NCBI GenBank assembly: GCA_021442155.1
Contig: CM038215.1
Span: 281,158,413 to 281,222,412 of the forward strand
DNA length: 64,000 nt
Reading direction: 5' to 3'
Origin: Cymbidium sinense
Taxonomy: Eukaryota > Streptophyta > Magnoliopsida > Asparagales > Orchidaceae
Positions within the stretch are counted from its first letter, which is position 1. Each line of letters begins with the position of its first letter. The notes under the pieces were generated by a model. It saw only the letters and a program-made list of their open reading frames with translations, did not search any database and was not told the DNA's origin. Below, piece by piece: positions 46,560-58,450 of this stretch. A program made the position numbers and the translations under genes.

Positions 46560-48590
46560 AAAGCGGTTTGATAGGATAATTACTTGTCACACTCTAAAGC
46601 AATTATATCTACTTTTTATATTAACTTCATGTCTTTCATAGCACCCTTCAATGTCAGCCTTATGTGGTATTGATTTGTATAATAAATTTCTCTTTTCTAG
46701 TAGTTATTTCATTTAAGTAATTCTCTACATATGGCACTAGCTCCTCATTTCATGTAAAATAATTTAACTTTCTTTCTACTCTTTGTTCCATAAATGCTCT
46801 ATTCATATCAATCAAATCAAACAGGGCTTGCTCCTTGCTTCTCTAATCCATGAATTAAATGATTTTGCCATGTTATTTGTATTATAATAATTTTTAATCT
46901 AAGACAAAAAATTTACTCCTTCACTAATTATAAAATAAAGTTAACAAGTAAGAATGAACATGTGCACACATTATTCTATAACTCAGACATCCTACAATCA
47001 AATTCATGATTAGTGTGTGCATTAGTTGTTGACCACACTAAGGTTTGAATGATGTGACTCACTATAATGAAAGAACATTTCCAAGTTCTTCCATAGGTGA
47101 CATAAATAAAACTTGTGCTTTGCATCTGGAAATAGTAGTTTGATTTCATCTCCAAGCCCCTTCTCCATATTTGATATAAATTCTAAATGATGCACCCCAA
47201 AGCCAATTGATTTTGCCAAATTTTCCAAAAACTATTGCTAGGATTTTTTTGACTCAAATTCAACAAGTAGAATTGTTAGTGTGAATAGTCCTATATTACT
47301 ATCCAATTAATTTATATGGCTTCAAATGACAATCATCAAGACCAATTAAATGTCTACAACCTACTAAGAAACCATCGATGAAAACCATGAAGCAAACATG
47401 GAACCACATAAAAGATGAATCATGCATGCTTAAAGTATATAAATTTTGTGAGTTTGGGTTGTTATTGGTAAGTTATGCTTGAAATGCAGGTACCTATCTA
47501 TAATTATCATTAATCAATCCAAAAATGATCTTGTGAGGTTGTTTCATTGATCGCCATAACTTTATGTATTTTAGAGATAACCAATACAAATTAAGTTTTT
47601 TTTATCTACCTTGGAGATGTCAAGATTTATTTTCATAATTTCTTCAATTTGTTGAGTTACTCATGAAGAAGTTGCTTGTTTGTTACTTGCTTTATTTACA
47701 TTAGCATAAATGTGTATGCTCTAATTTATGCACCTCAAAAGATTCACCATTTGCACATTATATTTCTTACTCTCTGGATGTCCATAATAAAAATAAATAT
47801 CAATGACTTGAGATTTATTACTAGATTGATTCTTCACACCAAAGTTCTTCATAATATCATTAGATCTGAGAGCTTGTTGAAGCTTTAAGCATCACACCGC
47901 TAATGAAGCTTTTGAAGTGGTGATGTGTTTTGCATCGCATTGCAAATGTCATTTAAGAAACTATAGTCAGCATTTTAAAGAAACTGTAGTGGAAAAATCG
48001 CATTTTCTAACCTAACCTAGTAGAGTGTGGCAGCTGCCAGAAAAGTATGGTCTAATTTTTTTTAAATAAAAAATGTAATATCCATCACAATTTCTTAAAT
48101 AGTAAGTTCTTTTACAACAACTCAACCACTATATTTCAATACAGATCTTGAATGATAATTGTCTTACATGTTACTACACTCCCTAACTTATTGACCTTAT
48201 CAACATATAGTAGCTTCGTTATCATATTGTGTTTTGACTACTACCTCAGCACCCTCACTTCCATTGCACTTTGTAGTCATTTGCATCACTTCTACATCAT
48301 TAGTGATAGACATATACTTACATGTTACTACCCTCCCTAACTTATTGACCTTATCAACATATAGTAGCTTCTTTATCATCTTGTGTTATGACTACTATCT
48401 CAACACCCTCACTTCCATTGGACTTTGTAGTCATTTGCATCACTTCTACAACATTAGTGATAGACATATAGTCTTTTGTTGATGTTCCAAATATGTGGTA
48501 ATATAACTCAAAATTTTCCCTAAGCCAACAAAATGCTTCAATCTCTTTCTTCAAAACATCTAAACATATGATATCTTTTGAAACTTAATA
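46560..48590 (-). pseudogene. Mutator-like (MULE/MuDR) transposase, broken
   Basis: A DDE transposase of the Mutator superfamily, which moves its element by cut-and-paste in the nucleus. Minus strand, 5' to 3': FIDGFLVGCRHLIGLDDCHL (47400-47320; first catalytic Asp), ENLAKSIGFGVHHLEFISN, MEKGLGDEIKLLFPDAKHKF, YLCHLWKNLE (second catalytic position), then SWIREARSKP, VERKLNYFT, EELVPYVENYLNEITTRKEK. The second-region D is replaced (FISN instead of FISD). Stops at many places. No terminal inverted repeats were found, so element limits are unknown. Confidence 0.8.
48163..48470. repeat. Two-copy 154-bp tandem duplication in MULE remnant
   Basis: CTTACATGTTACTAC starts at 48163 and again at 48317; the two copies are nearly identical. 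It lies in the N-terminal part of the MULE remnant and doubles the same minus-strand codons. The plus frames at 48152-48340 and 48234-48482 are by-products. Confidence 0.85.
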
Positions 48591-49382
48591 GTACTTCCCA
48601 ACATTGTATTTTCCTCTTCACTTGATTCTTAACCTAAGTTCAATATCCTCTATATTTAAATATTTTAGACAAATATTTATCTTGATTGGCCATTAAATCC
48701 ATTCAAAAGTTGAATTTTTCAATCACCTTCAAATCAAAATTTTGCAAATTTGAAATGATAATTAATCAAATAGTAAAGGAAATTCTTCTACAAGTATTGG
48801 AATCCATTGATTCCTACAAAATTAACTATATATGATCAAATGCACTTTTACATATCTTGACAATCATAATTTCTACTAAATACTAATAAAATACTACTCA
48901 TAAAATATTTAAGCTATAATGGGATACTTTGCTTCTCAATTTGTTGACTAATTTATATTTGGTGAGAACTATATGAATTAATTTATAATAAAATAAGCCA
49001 TATTAAATTTATTAAGCTTTATCAAATATATATGATGTATTTCCAAAATATTATATATTTTATATTAAGAATTACAAAATGTTTATCTAAATGTTTTATT
49101 TCTCACAAAATTTAATCTTACCATTTAAACCTTTTTTGAAGTTTGAGATGACTACAACACATTATTACCAAATATCTCATTTGCTAGAAAATGTTTTTGA
49201 ATATAAAGTAACCAAATATTGCATCACTCATATCTTAAAATAAATAATGGTAAAAAATAAAAACCCATTGAAGTATGTTATTTTTTGTATCAAACTATGC
49301 AGGAAGAGCTTCGATGGAGAAGAATAACTCATAGTGGTCAAGCTAGTTTAAAATTTCAATCCAAAGTCCCAAAGAAAGATAA
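48591..49382. other. AT-rich, possible MULE 5' side, no gene
   Basis: No coding signal; probably upstream of the transposase, but no inverted-repeat end found. Confidence 0.35.
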
Positions 49383-49680
49383 ATTCTTATTTCAATTTTC
49401 GGCATTGCACTCCACACTTTAGCCTTCCCATTTTCATTTCGCCGCAAACTGGGGAAGAACATCGTCAAGAGATGAATTCTTATTTCAATTTCCGGCGTCG
49501 CACTCCTCGCTTTAGCCTTCCCATTTTCACTTTGCCACAAACCGAGGAAGAACATCATAAGAATTCTTCCTTGGTTTAACGTCATTCCTTGCATAACCTA
49601 TCAACCTTCTTCACCGTGAAGAACATCATCAAGAGGCAAATTCTTCTTTCGATTTTTGGCGTTGTGCTCCTTTATTTACA
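49383..49680. repeat. Tandem repeat, ~93-bp units
   Basis: ATTCTTATTTCAATTT..CGGC followed by TTTAGCCTTCCCATTTTCA and GAAGAACATC starts at 49383 and 49476; a third, partial unit lies near 49638. The minus frame at 49343-49594 is periodic with it (GLWQSENGKAKARSATPEIE then SLRRNENGKAKVWSAMPKIE) and could be either a chance product or a short repeat protein remnant. Confidence 0.75.
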
Positions 49681-49753
49681 TTCCCAATTGTATACCTAAG
49701 TTCCTTTGTCGAGTATTGCGCAAAAATGTGTAACATGTGATCTAAAAATGTGA

Positions 49754-49756
<3 letters not shown>

Positions 49757-49799
<43 letters not shown>
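49757..49799. repeat. (TA)n microsatellite
   Basis: About 21 TA units between two AT-rich segments. Confidence 0.95.
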
Positions 49800-49803
<4 letters not shown>

Positions 49804-49839
49804 CATATATGCTTATGTTTCTTTGAAGGTTTGAAGGTC

Positions 49840-50160
49840 TCTTTGTGCTTAAGACGGCACGACAAGATGAAAAATAAGTCGTGTGCCATAACACCATACG
49901 CTCAAGAGGGTATCAAGTAAGTTAGATGTCACTCCCCTAGGCAATCTTTTGTCTAATTTAGACTTAGAAAAAAAAAGTGAGGGGATGAATATATGCATTA
50001 TATGTCTTCTTTCAGTTTGAGCCTTGTCATACAGAGGGCATGACGATGAAAAATACTGTGTGTGAACTCTCAAGACACTTGATATGCTCAAGATGGCGTC
50101 AGGTAAGCCAAACCCGCACTACGATGGCCAAGGTACTAAAATTCAAATCTTTTGACTTAG
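49840..50160. repeat. Two diverged direct repeats, ~170 bp apart
   Basis: GACAAGATGAAAAATAAGTC..GCTCAAGAGGGTATCAAGTAAG near 49860 and GACGATGAAAAATACTGTG..GCTCAAGATGGCGTCAGGTAAG near 50040. Both end in an (A/G)GTAAG splice-donor-like motif. No coding evidence; the minus frame at 49849-50091 is discounted. Confidence 0.5.
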
Positions 50161-50559
50161 GAAAAATGGGAGAGTAAATGACTTAAGACTAAGTAAGGAA
50201 ACTTAATTTTAAGCTAAAAGCATTAAAGAAGAAAGGGGAAAAGTAAAATAACATAATTAAAACATAAAAGTAAAATAAAATAAAAAAAGTGTGAAAACAC
50301 TTACAAAATTTATCGAGCGAGTTGAAAGCCCACTAAAGTTTCTTGCTCCCATCAAATATCCTAATTCCAACCCTTCAAACAAATAGAATAGAATAGGAGA
50401 CTCCCTCTTGGCCTTATTTATAGAAATTAAAAGATGTAGTGAGTGGGCTTTCAAAAGAATAAGAGGGGATGAATGTAGAAGAGTTCAATAAAAAGAGGGG
50501 AGAAAACAAATGTAGAAGAGTTTGAATAAAAAAAGAGGGGGAAAATGAGAATTACTTTG
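50161..50559. other. AT-rich spacer, no gene
   Basis: Contains a doubled GAAGAGTT..AATAAAAAGAGGGG segment at 50478-50540. Nothing else recognised. Confidence 0.35.
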
Positions 50560-51991
50560 AGGGGTAAATCTTTTTAAAATAATAAACTAAATTATCCTTT
50601 GAACGAGCTTCAAAACATCAATGTCATCAAATCACTCTTTGTACAAGTAAAAGGCAATACTAAATCAAAATTATAAAATCATAGGGCTTCCTTTAATAAA
50701 AATTGAGGATTTCATTCTAATTATGAATTTTAAAACCAATGAAATCACTAATTAAGTGAAATTATAACTATAAATTCTTGCATGTGTTCACATAGAGATT
50801 TCAAGTGCAAATTTTAATGTCAAAAAGGCTATGCAAGCTAATTGGAATAAAAATGAAAATACAAAATCAATCTCATAATTCAAACATAAAATTACTTAAA
50901 ATTCTATACACTGCATGGGCCGACACTTAATGCTTAAATTAAATTTAGAGGATCAGTGGTTATTTCCTTTAGTCTTGGGTAATTACTTAACAAAACCTTA
51001 AAAAATTATAATAAGAGCTTCAAATCAGTGAAATATCTAAGAAATTGATTCTGTCAGGTGATAGTAGATCTAATCCTCTGTTAACAGCTAAACAAAATTG
51101 ACAACATCTAAAGCTCTTAAATATATTCAAATTAATTAATTTTTTTCAATTTATCTAAATCAAATCTCATATCAAATGAAACTCAATCATTAAAAACTTA
51201 GAGCTAACTCAATCTATCCACCTTCTACAACTATTTTTCGTGGTGACAAATTAAGAAAACTCTAGCTCACAAAGGAGCCAATGTTAAATCAAGTATTCTA
51301 CTATGTTCACTCTCAATCAATCTCACGCCAGTATGGACGTGACCCATGTCCTCTAACTTGGTGTAGGCTCCATGATGAAGCAATTATGACCGAGTCCTCG
51401 ATCGGTGGTTTGGCATAAGGCTCCATTATATTACGATCGATTGTACAATGCTCCCCAATTTACCCTTTGAGTTATGAATCATGGGTATACTTGATAGTGC
51501 AAACAACATATTACTAAGGTAGACTTAAGATTGTCTCTTGAACAAACACCACATGTCCAATTGGGCGATGTGTTTGATTAGGATCCTTTTATCAGTTGGG
51601 TTGACCTCATGAGTTGACCATGACAATCCTGGATGACGGAACCATGGGAGCTAGATCGGATATGTCATCATTTCCCCAACCATCTGGTTTAAGACTAAAT
51701 GATGAATTTCATAATCTAAATTCTTAAAACTCCACATGATGCTACTATACACTAAATTGATTTAATGACTAATTTAATCAGTTCTCTCACTCATTGGGAG
51801 GGTAATTAACTATAGGCTTTGTCATAGACACGGAACAGATCTAAAGTACTCACAAAATGAGGGCCAAATCTCTGAGTAGTGTCTTCTACTATTCCATCTG
51901 TATTCTAAAATTACACCGACACTTCAAATCATACACTCTTCAATAAAAAAAATATTGCCGAGAGGTCGGTGGTGAATTTTTGGAGCCCACA
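50560..51991 (-). mobile_element. Giant LTR family, inverted 5' part
   Basis: Reverse complement of the first ~1.4 kb of the giant LTR. It begins at 51991 with TGTGGGCTCCA on the minus strand and carries the GACCTCTCGG, AAGGATCCT and GAGGACTCGG landmarks seen at 5840-6640 and 33778-34690. It fades near 50560. No matching second end nearby, so a truncated copy. Confidence 0.65.
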
Positions 51992-53929
51992 AGGTGCTTA
52001 ATTAATTAATTAAATGGTTAGATGAAATTTAAATATGAACCATCATAATTGACTCATTTAATAAAAATAGTTTTAATTGATCCTCCATATGTGCTTAGTT
52101 AGTATAAGGATTTTCAATAAAATTATGATTCTTCATTGGTGTGGGGAATTATAAAAGTAATTAGAATCTTCTTAATTTAATTATTTATTAAACATGAGCT
52201 TAATTGCATTAGAATTCTTAGGATATTGCAAATTTTATTTTTCAAGCATATCATCATGATCAGCTCTTGCTTAATAATTAATCAAATTAAGAGATTTTTA
52301 TAGGGTAATTAAATGAATTATTAATAGGCCAAAACTAATTAATTCATAAAAGCCACTTAAATTTTGTTTAAATTTATTAAAAAACAAACATGGATATGGG
52401 TTGAACACTAACTATTATTTCTGTATTTAAGTTTCAACAACTTAAATATTAAAGTTAAACATTAAATAAACTTTGATTAGATTTAAGAGATATTTATCTA
52501 ACTTGATTGTCCTTAGGTTCTAATGAAATCAAGCATGTTGTGTGATGGTATTCAATTACTTCCTTTCAATTAGTATAAATGTACATGTCATGTGCTTAAT
52601 GTATTTATGTTTAAAAGTTAAGAGAATATGATTGCATTTAAATTGCATGAATTAGACAAATATTATCATATGGTGGCTATTATCATTAGTAAATCTTAAG
52701 CTATTTTGAAACTATTTGTTAATTATAAATTTTAAATCAATGCTTATTATAAATAACTAATTATGTGAAAATGAAATGTTCATTTACTTGTAATAAAAAA
52801 GATGCCAATTGATAATTTTATTCATATATTTATACTTATGTATTCATGTATTTGAATTGACAAGTATATTGTTAACATCAGGAATATGAGGCTTTAAGTA
52901 GCCCCAAGGAGGTATTAGATAATCTCACTTTTTATGGTTTAATGACTTGCTTAATTTAATTTATGTATATATTAGAATATAAAGTGAAATCCTCATTTTC
53001 CATTAAGCTTTTCATAAGTAAAAGATATTTATAGAACCCTTTTCATGATTTAATTTCTATGTTTATGTATATGTTCATGTGTATTTTATTGGTGGTATAT
53101 AACATGAACATTAGAATAGAGACTTTAAGTAGCCCCAAAGAGATTTTAAATAATCTCACTCCCACGATTTAACAATAACACGTGATTAAATTTCATATAC
53201 ATGTTTGCATATGCTTAAATATCAGATGAAACCTCTTTTTTCTATTAAATTCATGCATCAACATTCATTAAGTGTGTAAACAAATATGAGTACATTACAT
53301 GTATATATATATATATATACTAAATCAAATATTGAATAAGCTAAAAAATAAGAATGTGAATGTTATTGATAATGAAAGAAAGTATTTGAGTATTACTCAT
53401 GTTATGGTGGCTTAATTTCATGGGTCTTAAGATGCCTTTCATGTATGGATAAGATTTATTAAGATTAATCTAAACTTAGGCTAAAATAAATTCATAAATG
53501 GTCTATTAAGAAAGTTAAAGCAATAGTAATCTATCTTTTGAAATCAACTTAGGTTATGGATGAAAGAGTAAAGTCTCTTTCTTCTCTTCATAATGATTAG
53601 ATCTAATCTAAAGTAAGAAGTGAACATAATACTAAGTTAAAAACTCAATCAAGTTACTAAAATACTTAAAGTGATAATGGGTAATTTAAACAATCCTAAA
53701 CTCTGACATAAGCTGCATATTCGATTACTTTATGTTACCATTCATCAATTGTAATTGTGAACCTTTTACTTCATGGCCTCCCAGTCCTACATCTAAAATT
53801 TGGTGTTGTAAGCTCAATGATTTCATAACTGGTATCAAATTCAGAAAATGTCTTGAGTACACAAAATAATAGTGTGTGAAATTAGCCTGAAGTAACATAT
53901 TGAATTCAAATGTATACTTATGTTAACAC
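51992..53929. other. AT-rich intergenic with a ~229-bp duplication
   Basis: Around 52882 and 53110 two segments share GGCTTTAAGTAGCCCCAA or a close variant, followed by GA..TTA.ATAATCTCACT. Each precedes an AT-rich stretch of about 200 bp. (TA)n at 53301-53320. No gene recognised. Confidence 0.45.
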
Positions 53930-54752
53930 TTACATATATACGCTTTACAGGTGCTATGGGATAATAAGTGGTAGGATCGAGGCTAGTAAATGAGAGAAGC
54001 CCGCATCAACTAGCACATATCTTGGTTGATGCCGGTCTTATCTTCATCTAAGCCCTCGATGAGGTAATCCCTCCGCCTCTCCCAAGCGGCAATGTGCACC
54101 TAATGGTAATCAACTCAGTCAACATCCGCTTTGCCTCGACCATCGACCCTTTTGAAACTAGGGTCAAATGGTGCCACATCTACTGTATATGAACTGCAGA
54201 CACTCGTCGGATAAATGTCACTCTACCTCTTGTGATCGAGTGACTCATGTTAATCATATATCACTCGAGCATGTATTTGATGTAGTATGATCCATTTCAG
54301 TAATCGCTCCAATCGCACATATTAAAAATTATGTAAAATTAGAATATGCATTATAGCTATTTGAATCAAATGTACTCACCGCAAATTAGAAAATATCAGC
54401 TAACTCATTTCTATATAATGCAATGTTCATCATGGACTACACAGAAGAATATCATTCATGATTTTAGCAACCTAAGTATGTAGCAAGCCCAAAAATCAAT
54501 ATGAACATGATTATAACTATTTCAAATAGACAAATGAAGTAGATAATATATTATTTAACATGGACTACAGTATCATTCATGGACATGATTATGAAAAAAA
54601 ATTAAACATATTTCATTTTCTTTGAAAATAAAATTAAATTAAAAAAACTCTTTTTATAGTTTGATTTTTTTTCCATATAGAGAAGACGAATGCCAAAGTG
54701 TTCATACATTCAGGAGCAGAGCTATGAAAGTTTACTAGTGGGGCTATAAATT

Positions 54753-55022
54753 AAGGGACTGTTTGGGATCAATTTTGTTCTCTATTTTTTGTTTTTATTT
54801 TTATGTTGCTTTTAAAAATATGTTTGTTTAGAGTTTTTTTATGTAGTTTTATTTTTATTTTCAAAATAAATAATGTTGTTAAAACATTCAAAATATCTAA
54901 AGAATTTTGAATGTTTTTAAAAATAATAAGTACAATCAAACAAGTTTATTTTTAAGAAAAATATAAATAAACAAAACACAAGAAAATAAAAAATAAAAAC
55001 AAAAGTGATCCCAACGACCTTT
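54753..55022. mobile_element. Foldback MITE, copy 2
   Basis: Starts AAGGGACTGTTTGGGATCA and ends GATCCCAACGACCTTT, about 270 bp; same flanks as 39316-39594. Confidence 0.75.
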
Positions 55023-55335
55023 AAGAATTTCAAAAGCGTTTAACTCGCTTGGGGATGTATATGAGTCAATAGATCTCAAATCACCATTAACTTGAACTTG
55101 ATTGATGATTTATGGAGTTTGAACTTGAGCTTTATTTTATTATTTTGAGTCAATCATTTATTAGAAAGAGATAAAATAATTATAATTTAAATATTTATTT
55201 TGATAAAATGGCAAAAAAAATTGAGAACTTTAAAATAAAATAATAAGAAATTGCTTGCTTTATGATAGTAAGACAAAATTTTTAAATATTTTTAATAATT
55301 ATTTACCTAAATTATTATACTTAATATATTTAAGT

Positions 55336-55440
<105 letters not shown>

Positions 55441-55720
55441 TATTCAAATTTATATGAAAAAAAATTTATTATGATATATATGTATTTCATATATCACTTT
55501 ATTGACAAAAAAACATCATAATTTGCAATTTGTAAAATATTGTAAGTTATAATACTTTTAAGAAATTATTATTTGCAACAACAATATGGGTGAAAATGAT
55601 TGAAATTTAAAAGTAAACTTTAAAATTTAGTTTTTATATGAATTAAAGAAAATTTAGGATAGCATCGATCGCTTTTGTTTTAAATACATATTTATTAAAA
55701 TATTACTAATAAAATACTAG

Positions 55721-56330
55721 ATGTGGCCCTCATAAAAAAATTATTGTAAGATAAGACTTTTATTATTTTCATCATTCTGTTTTTTGGTTTATTTATATTC
55801 TAATTCAAGAGATAAGATAAATTTATTTATTTATTTATTATTATAATTATTATGATATTATTGTTCAAGTATGAACTTTGAATAATTAATATAGGCCTAT
55901 CGATTGTCTATTTGGAAGGGAATATTTTTAGGTGCTATGCCATAGGTGAGAGAAGCACAACTAAAATTATAAGTAATTTTGTACCCTTAAAATCATGGAG
56001 GCCGGATTAAATAATATAATTGAGATTTAAGGTTAGTTGACCCTTTAAGAGCAAGCAATTCAAGAAAATTGTCATAGAACATGCCAACAAATTAAACTAA
56101 ACTAAATTGTTACTAACCATATCTCTCCAAGATTATTTCCCTCATGTGTGAAGCTAAGCTATTTGCCTATGCTTGGCAGTAATTCAATTTCAGGGTTGAA
56201 ATGCTTTTAGAACAACGATGATCAAATTTGTTATAAAAGTGATAGTCATTGAGTCTATCTATATTGATTATAGGTTTGTTAAAAATAAAATTTATATTTC
56301 GTAATAATCAATATCAAAATTTCTATTCCA
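55721..56330. repeat. AT-rich repeat, copy of 17130-17699
   Basis: Close match over about 550 bp; here additional short GC-containing stretches (GAGGCCGGATT, AGGTGAGAG) are present that are missing at 17130-17699. Confidence 0.7.
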
Positions 56331-57049
56331 AATATTTAGATGCTTAATTTGAGATCTAAAATTGCATCAAAATTTCTAATTAGTGAAATCAATTTTATAT
56401 GGCATATCAACACAAATCATGATATAATCTATACAAACTCAAGAACATGTTATAACAATTTAAAACAAAATTGGTCTCTCTTAATTTTGGCAATTGAAAG
56501 CTTAAAATTTGAATTGGGAGAACTTGGATCAATTTATTCATACCACTCAAAATTTCATTTCATTGGCTATGAATCTTTAGGCAACACTTCAGTTTTAGAA
56601 TAAAATTAAAGATCATCCAAATTTTAATTTTAACAAATTTATAGTCAAAACAAAAATCTCAATTCAATGAACCCATCAACACCATTGGTGATTTGATCTG
56701 ACTCCAAGCAAGCCCAAATTAAGCACTAGAAACATAATCAATGACTTTGTGATAGAAATTGAAGAACAAAATAATTTTTTAATTTTGCACTCTTATAGTT
56801 AAATTGAGTGTTTTAATAGGATGAATCTAGCAATCCCATGATTCCTTAATATCAACATCAATAATGCATTTATATATTCAAAAAATATTTTATGATTAAT
56901 AGAATCATTTCAAGCCTTTCAATGGACAATTAAGAATTTTGTTATATTTTGAAGAATATAACTCTCAAAATTTATAAATAGAACATTATTTTTATAAATA
57001 AGAAGAACAAGGGGCGGTAAGAGGCTTAAAAAATTTTAAGAACCTTTAT
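56331..57049. other. AT-rich, one unassigned open frame
   Basis: The plus frame at 56340-56603 (87 codons, start MLNLRSKIASKFLISE) is one of the few here without simple-repeat bias, but has no motif I know, no codon-usage signal I can judge and no second copy for comparison. I do not call it a gene. Confidence 0.3.
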
Positions 57050-58450
57050 GAACCTGAGGCATTAGATTGACTTAACAACTCGGTCATTGAGCGACCAATG
57101 CTTGATCACCATGATCAAACCATCATTGTTAGAATTCTACTTTCCCACCATTGACGTTAGGTTGCTATTACTCAACATCTCATTACTACAATTAAACTTC
57201 GTCGACATTCAACATGACCATTTCTTGATTTCCATCATTTGAACACTATCTCAACTATTGTTATTGTTGTGGTGAGACTAACATTATTGGACCACTATTG
57301 CATGACAATCATTGTCAAATCATCGGATTATCACCATTAGACCGTTGATTGACCTTCACCATCATCAAGTTGCACCATCAAATTACTATTGTTTGACATC
57401 TATAATCATTATTGCCATCAGTCATCAAAAAGTAAGATCATTTATGGTCTCTAGTCCTCATCACTAAAGAGATGAATTATAGTTGCCATTTTATGATTTT
57501 CCTACCATTATAACCCATCTATAATCTCCCAACCACCCTCACTTTCGATTATAATTGAAAAGTACTTGACTAGATCTCTTGACTATCGTGCTAGATTATG
57601 GTGAATGGATCACCATTGCCTAGCGCATTCATTTGATCAGAACTCCAAACTATCTTCGATTATCATATCTTGACTATAGTGGCCAGATTTACTTAGTATG
57701 CTCACTTTAACACCATCTCGATTATGGTCTGATGACTTAACTATGATTTTTAAACCACCATCACTCATTTACTACTCTCAACCATCATTGCGTTATTACA
57801 GTTTCCTACTCATTGTAACCTAACTATGATCACAAAACCACCATTACCCAATTATGGTCACTAGATCCGCCATTATCAAGTTACAATCACCAGACCATCA
57901 TTATTTATTTATGATTTTTGAACTATGGTTACCCAACTTTCATTTCTTGACTATAGTTACTTTTCTATCGACACACAATATGGCCGTTCAACCATTGTTG
58001 CCAAATTGGAGTCTCATGATTACTATCTTCTGCTTACAATTTCCCAACTAATATGGTTTGACTATAATTGCTTTGCCTCGTCATTTAATATTTCTTTGCT
58101 CACCAATGATTTGACCATCAATTTCTCTTTATAATTGCCTTCTATTTTTTACCAATTATTATTTTAATCAACATTGTCTGATTATGAACACTCGATCATT
58201 ACTTTTTTACAATTATTTGACCCTTATCGCCAATTTAGGTCATCTAACCATTGCCATTATGTTCTTTCAATTATCCCTTGCCTATAATATTTTGACCACC
58301 ATAGCTTACAATATGACCATAAGCCACTTGTATAGTCTCCCAACACATCATCAAACCATAGTTATCTAACCATTATCACTTGACTATGGTCTTTTAATCA
58401 ATATTATCCAATTATAATATTCTTGTAGCACCAACTATGGACTCTTAACA
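57050..58450. repeat. Diverged ~27-30-bp minisatellite, ~1.4 kb
   Basis: Dozens of degenerate units of the form A(A/C)CATCATTACC then TGACTATGGTCACC. Clear consecutive units lie at 57760-57960 (for example ACCACCATTACCCAATTATG, then GTCACTAGATCCGCCATTAT). The array has many plus-strand open frames (57854-58051, 57925-58134, 58184-58369) which only reflect the repeat. A small relative lies at 2890-3060. Confidence 0.65.

Noticed and set aside
57854..58369. Three overlapping plus-strand frames of 61-69 codons
   Set aside because: They follow the minisatellite period and overlap in different frames.
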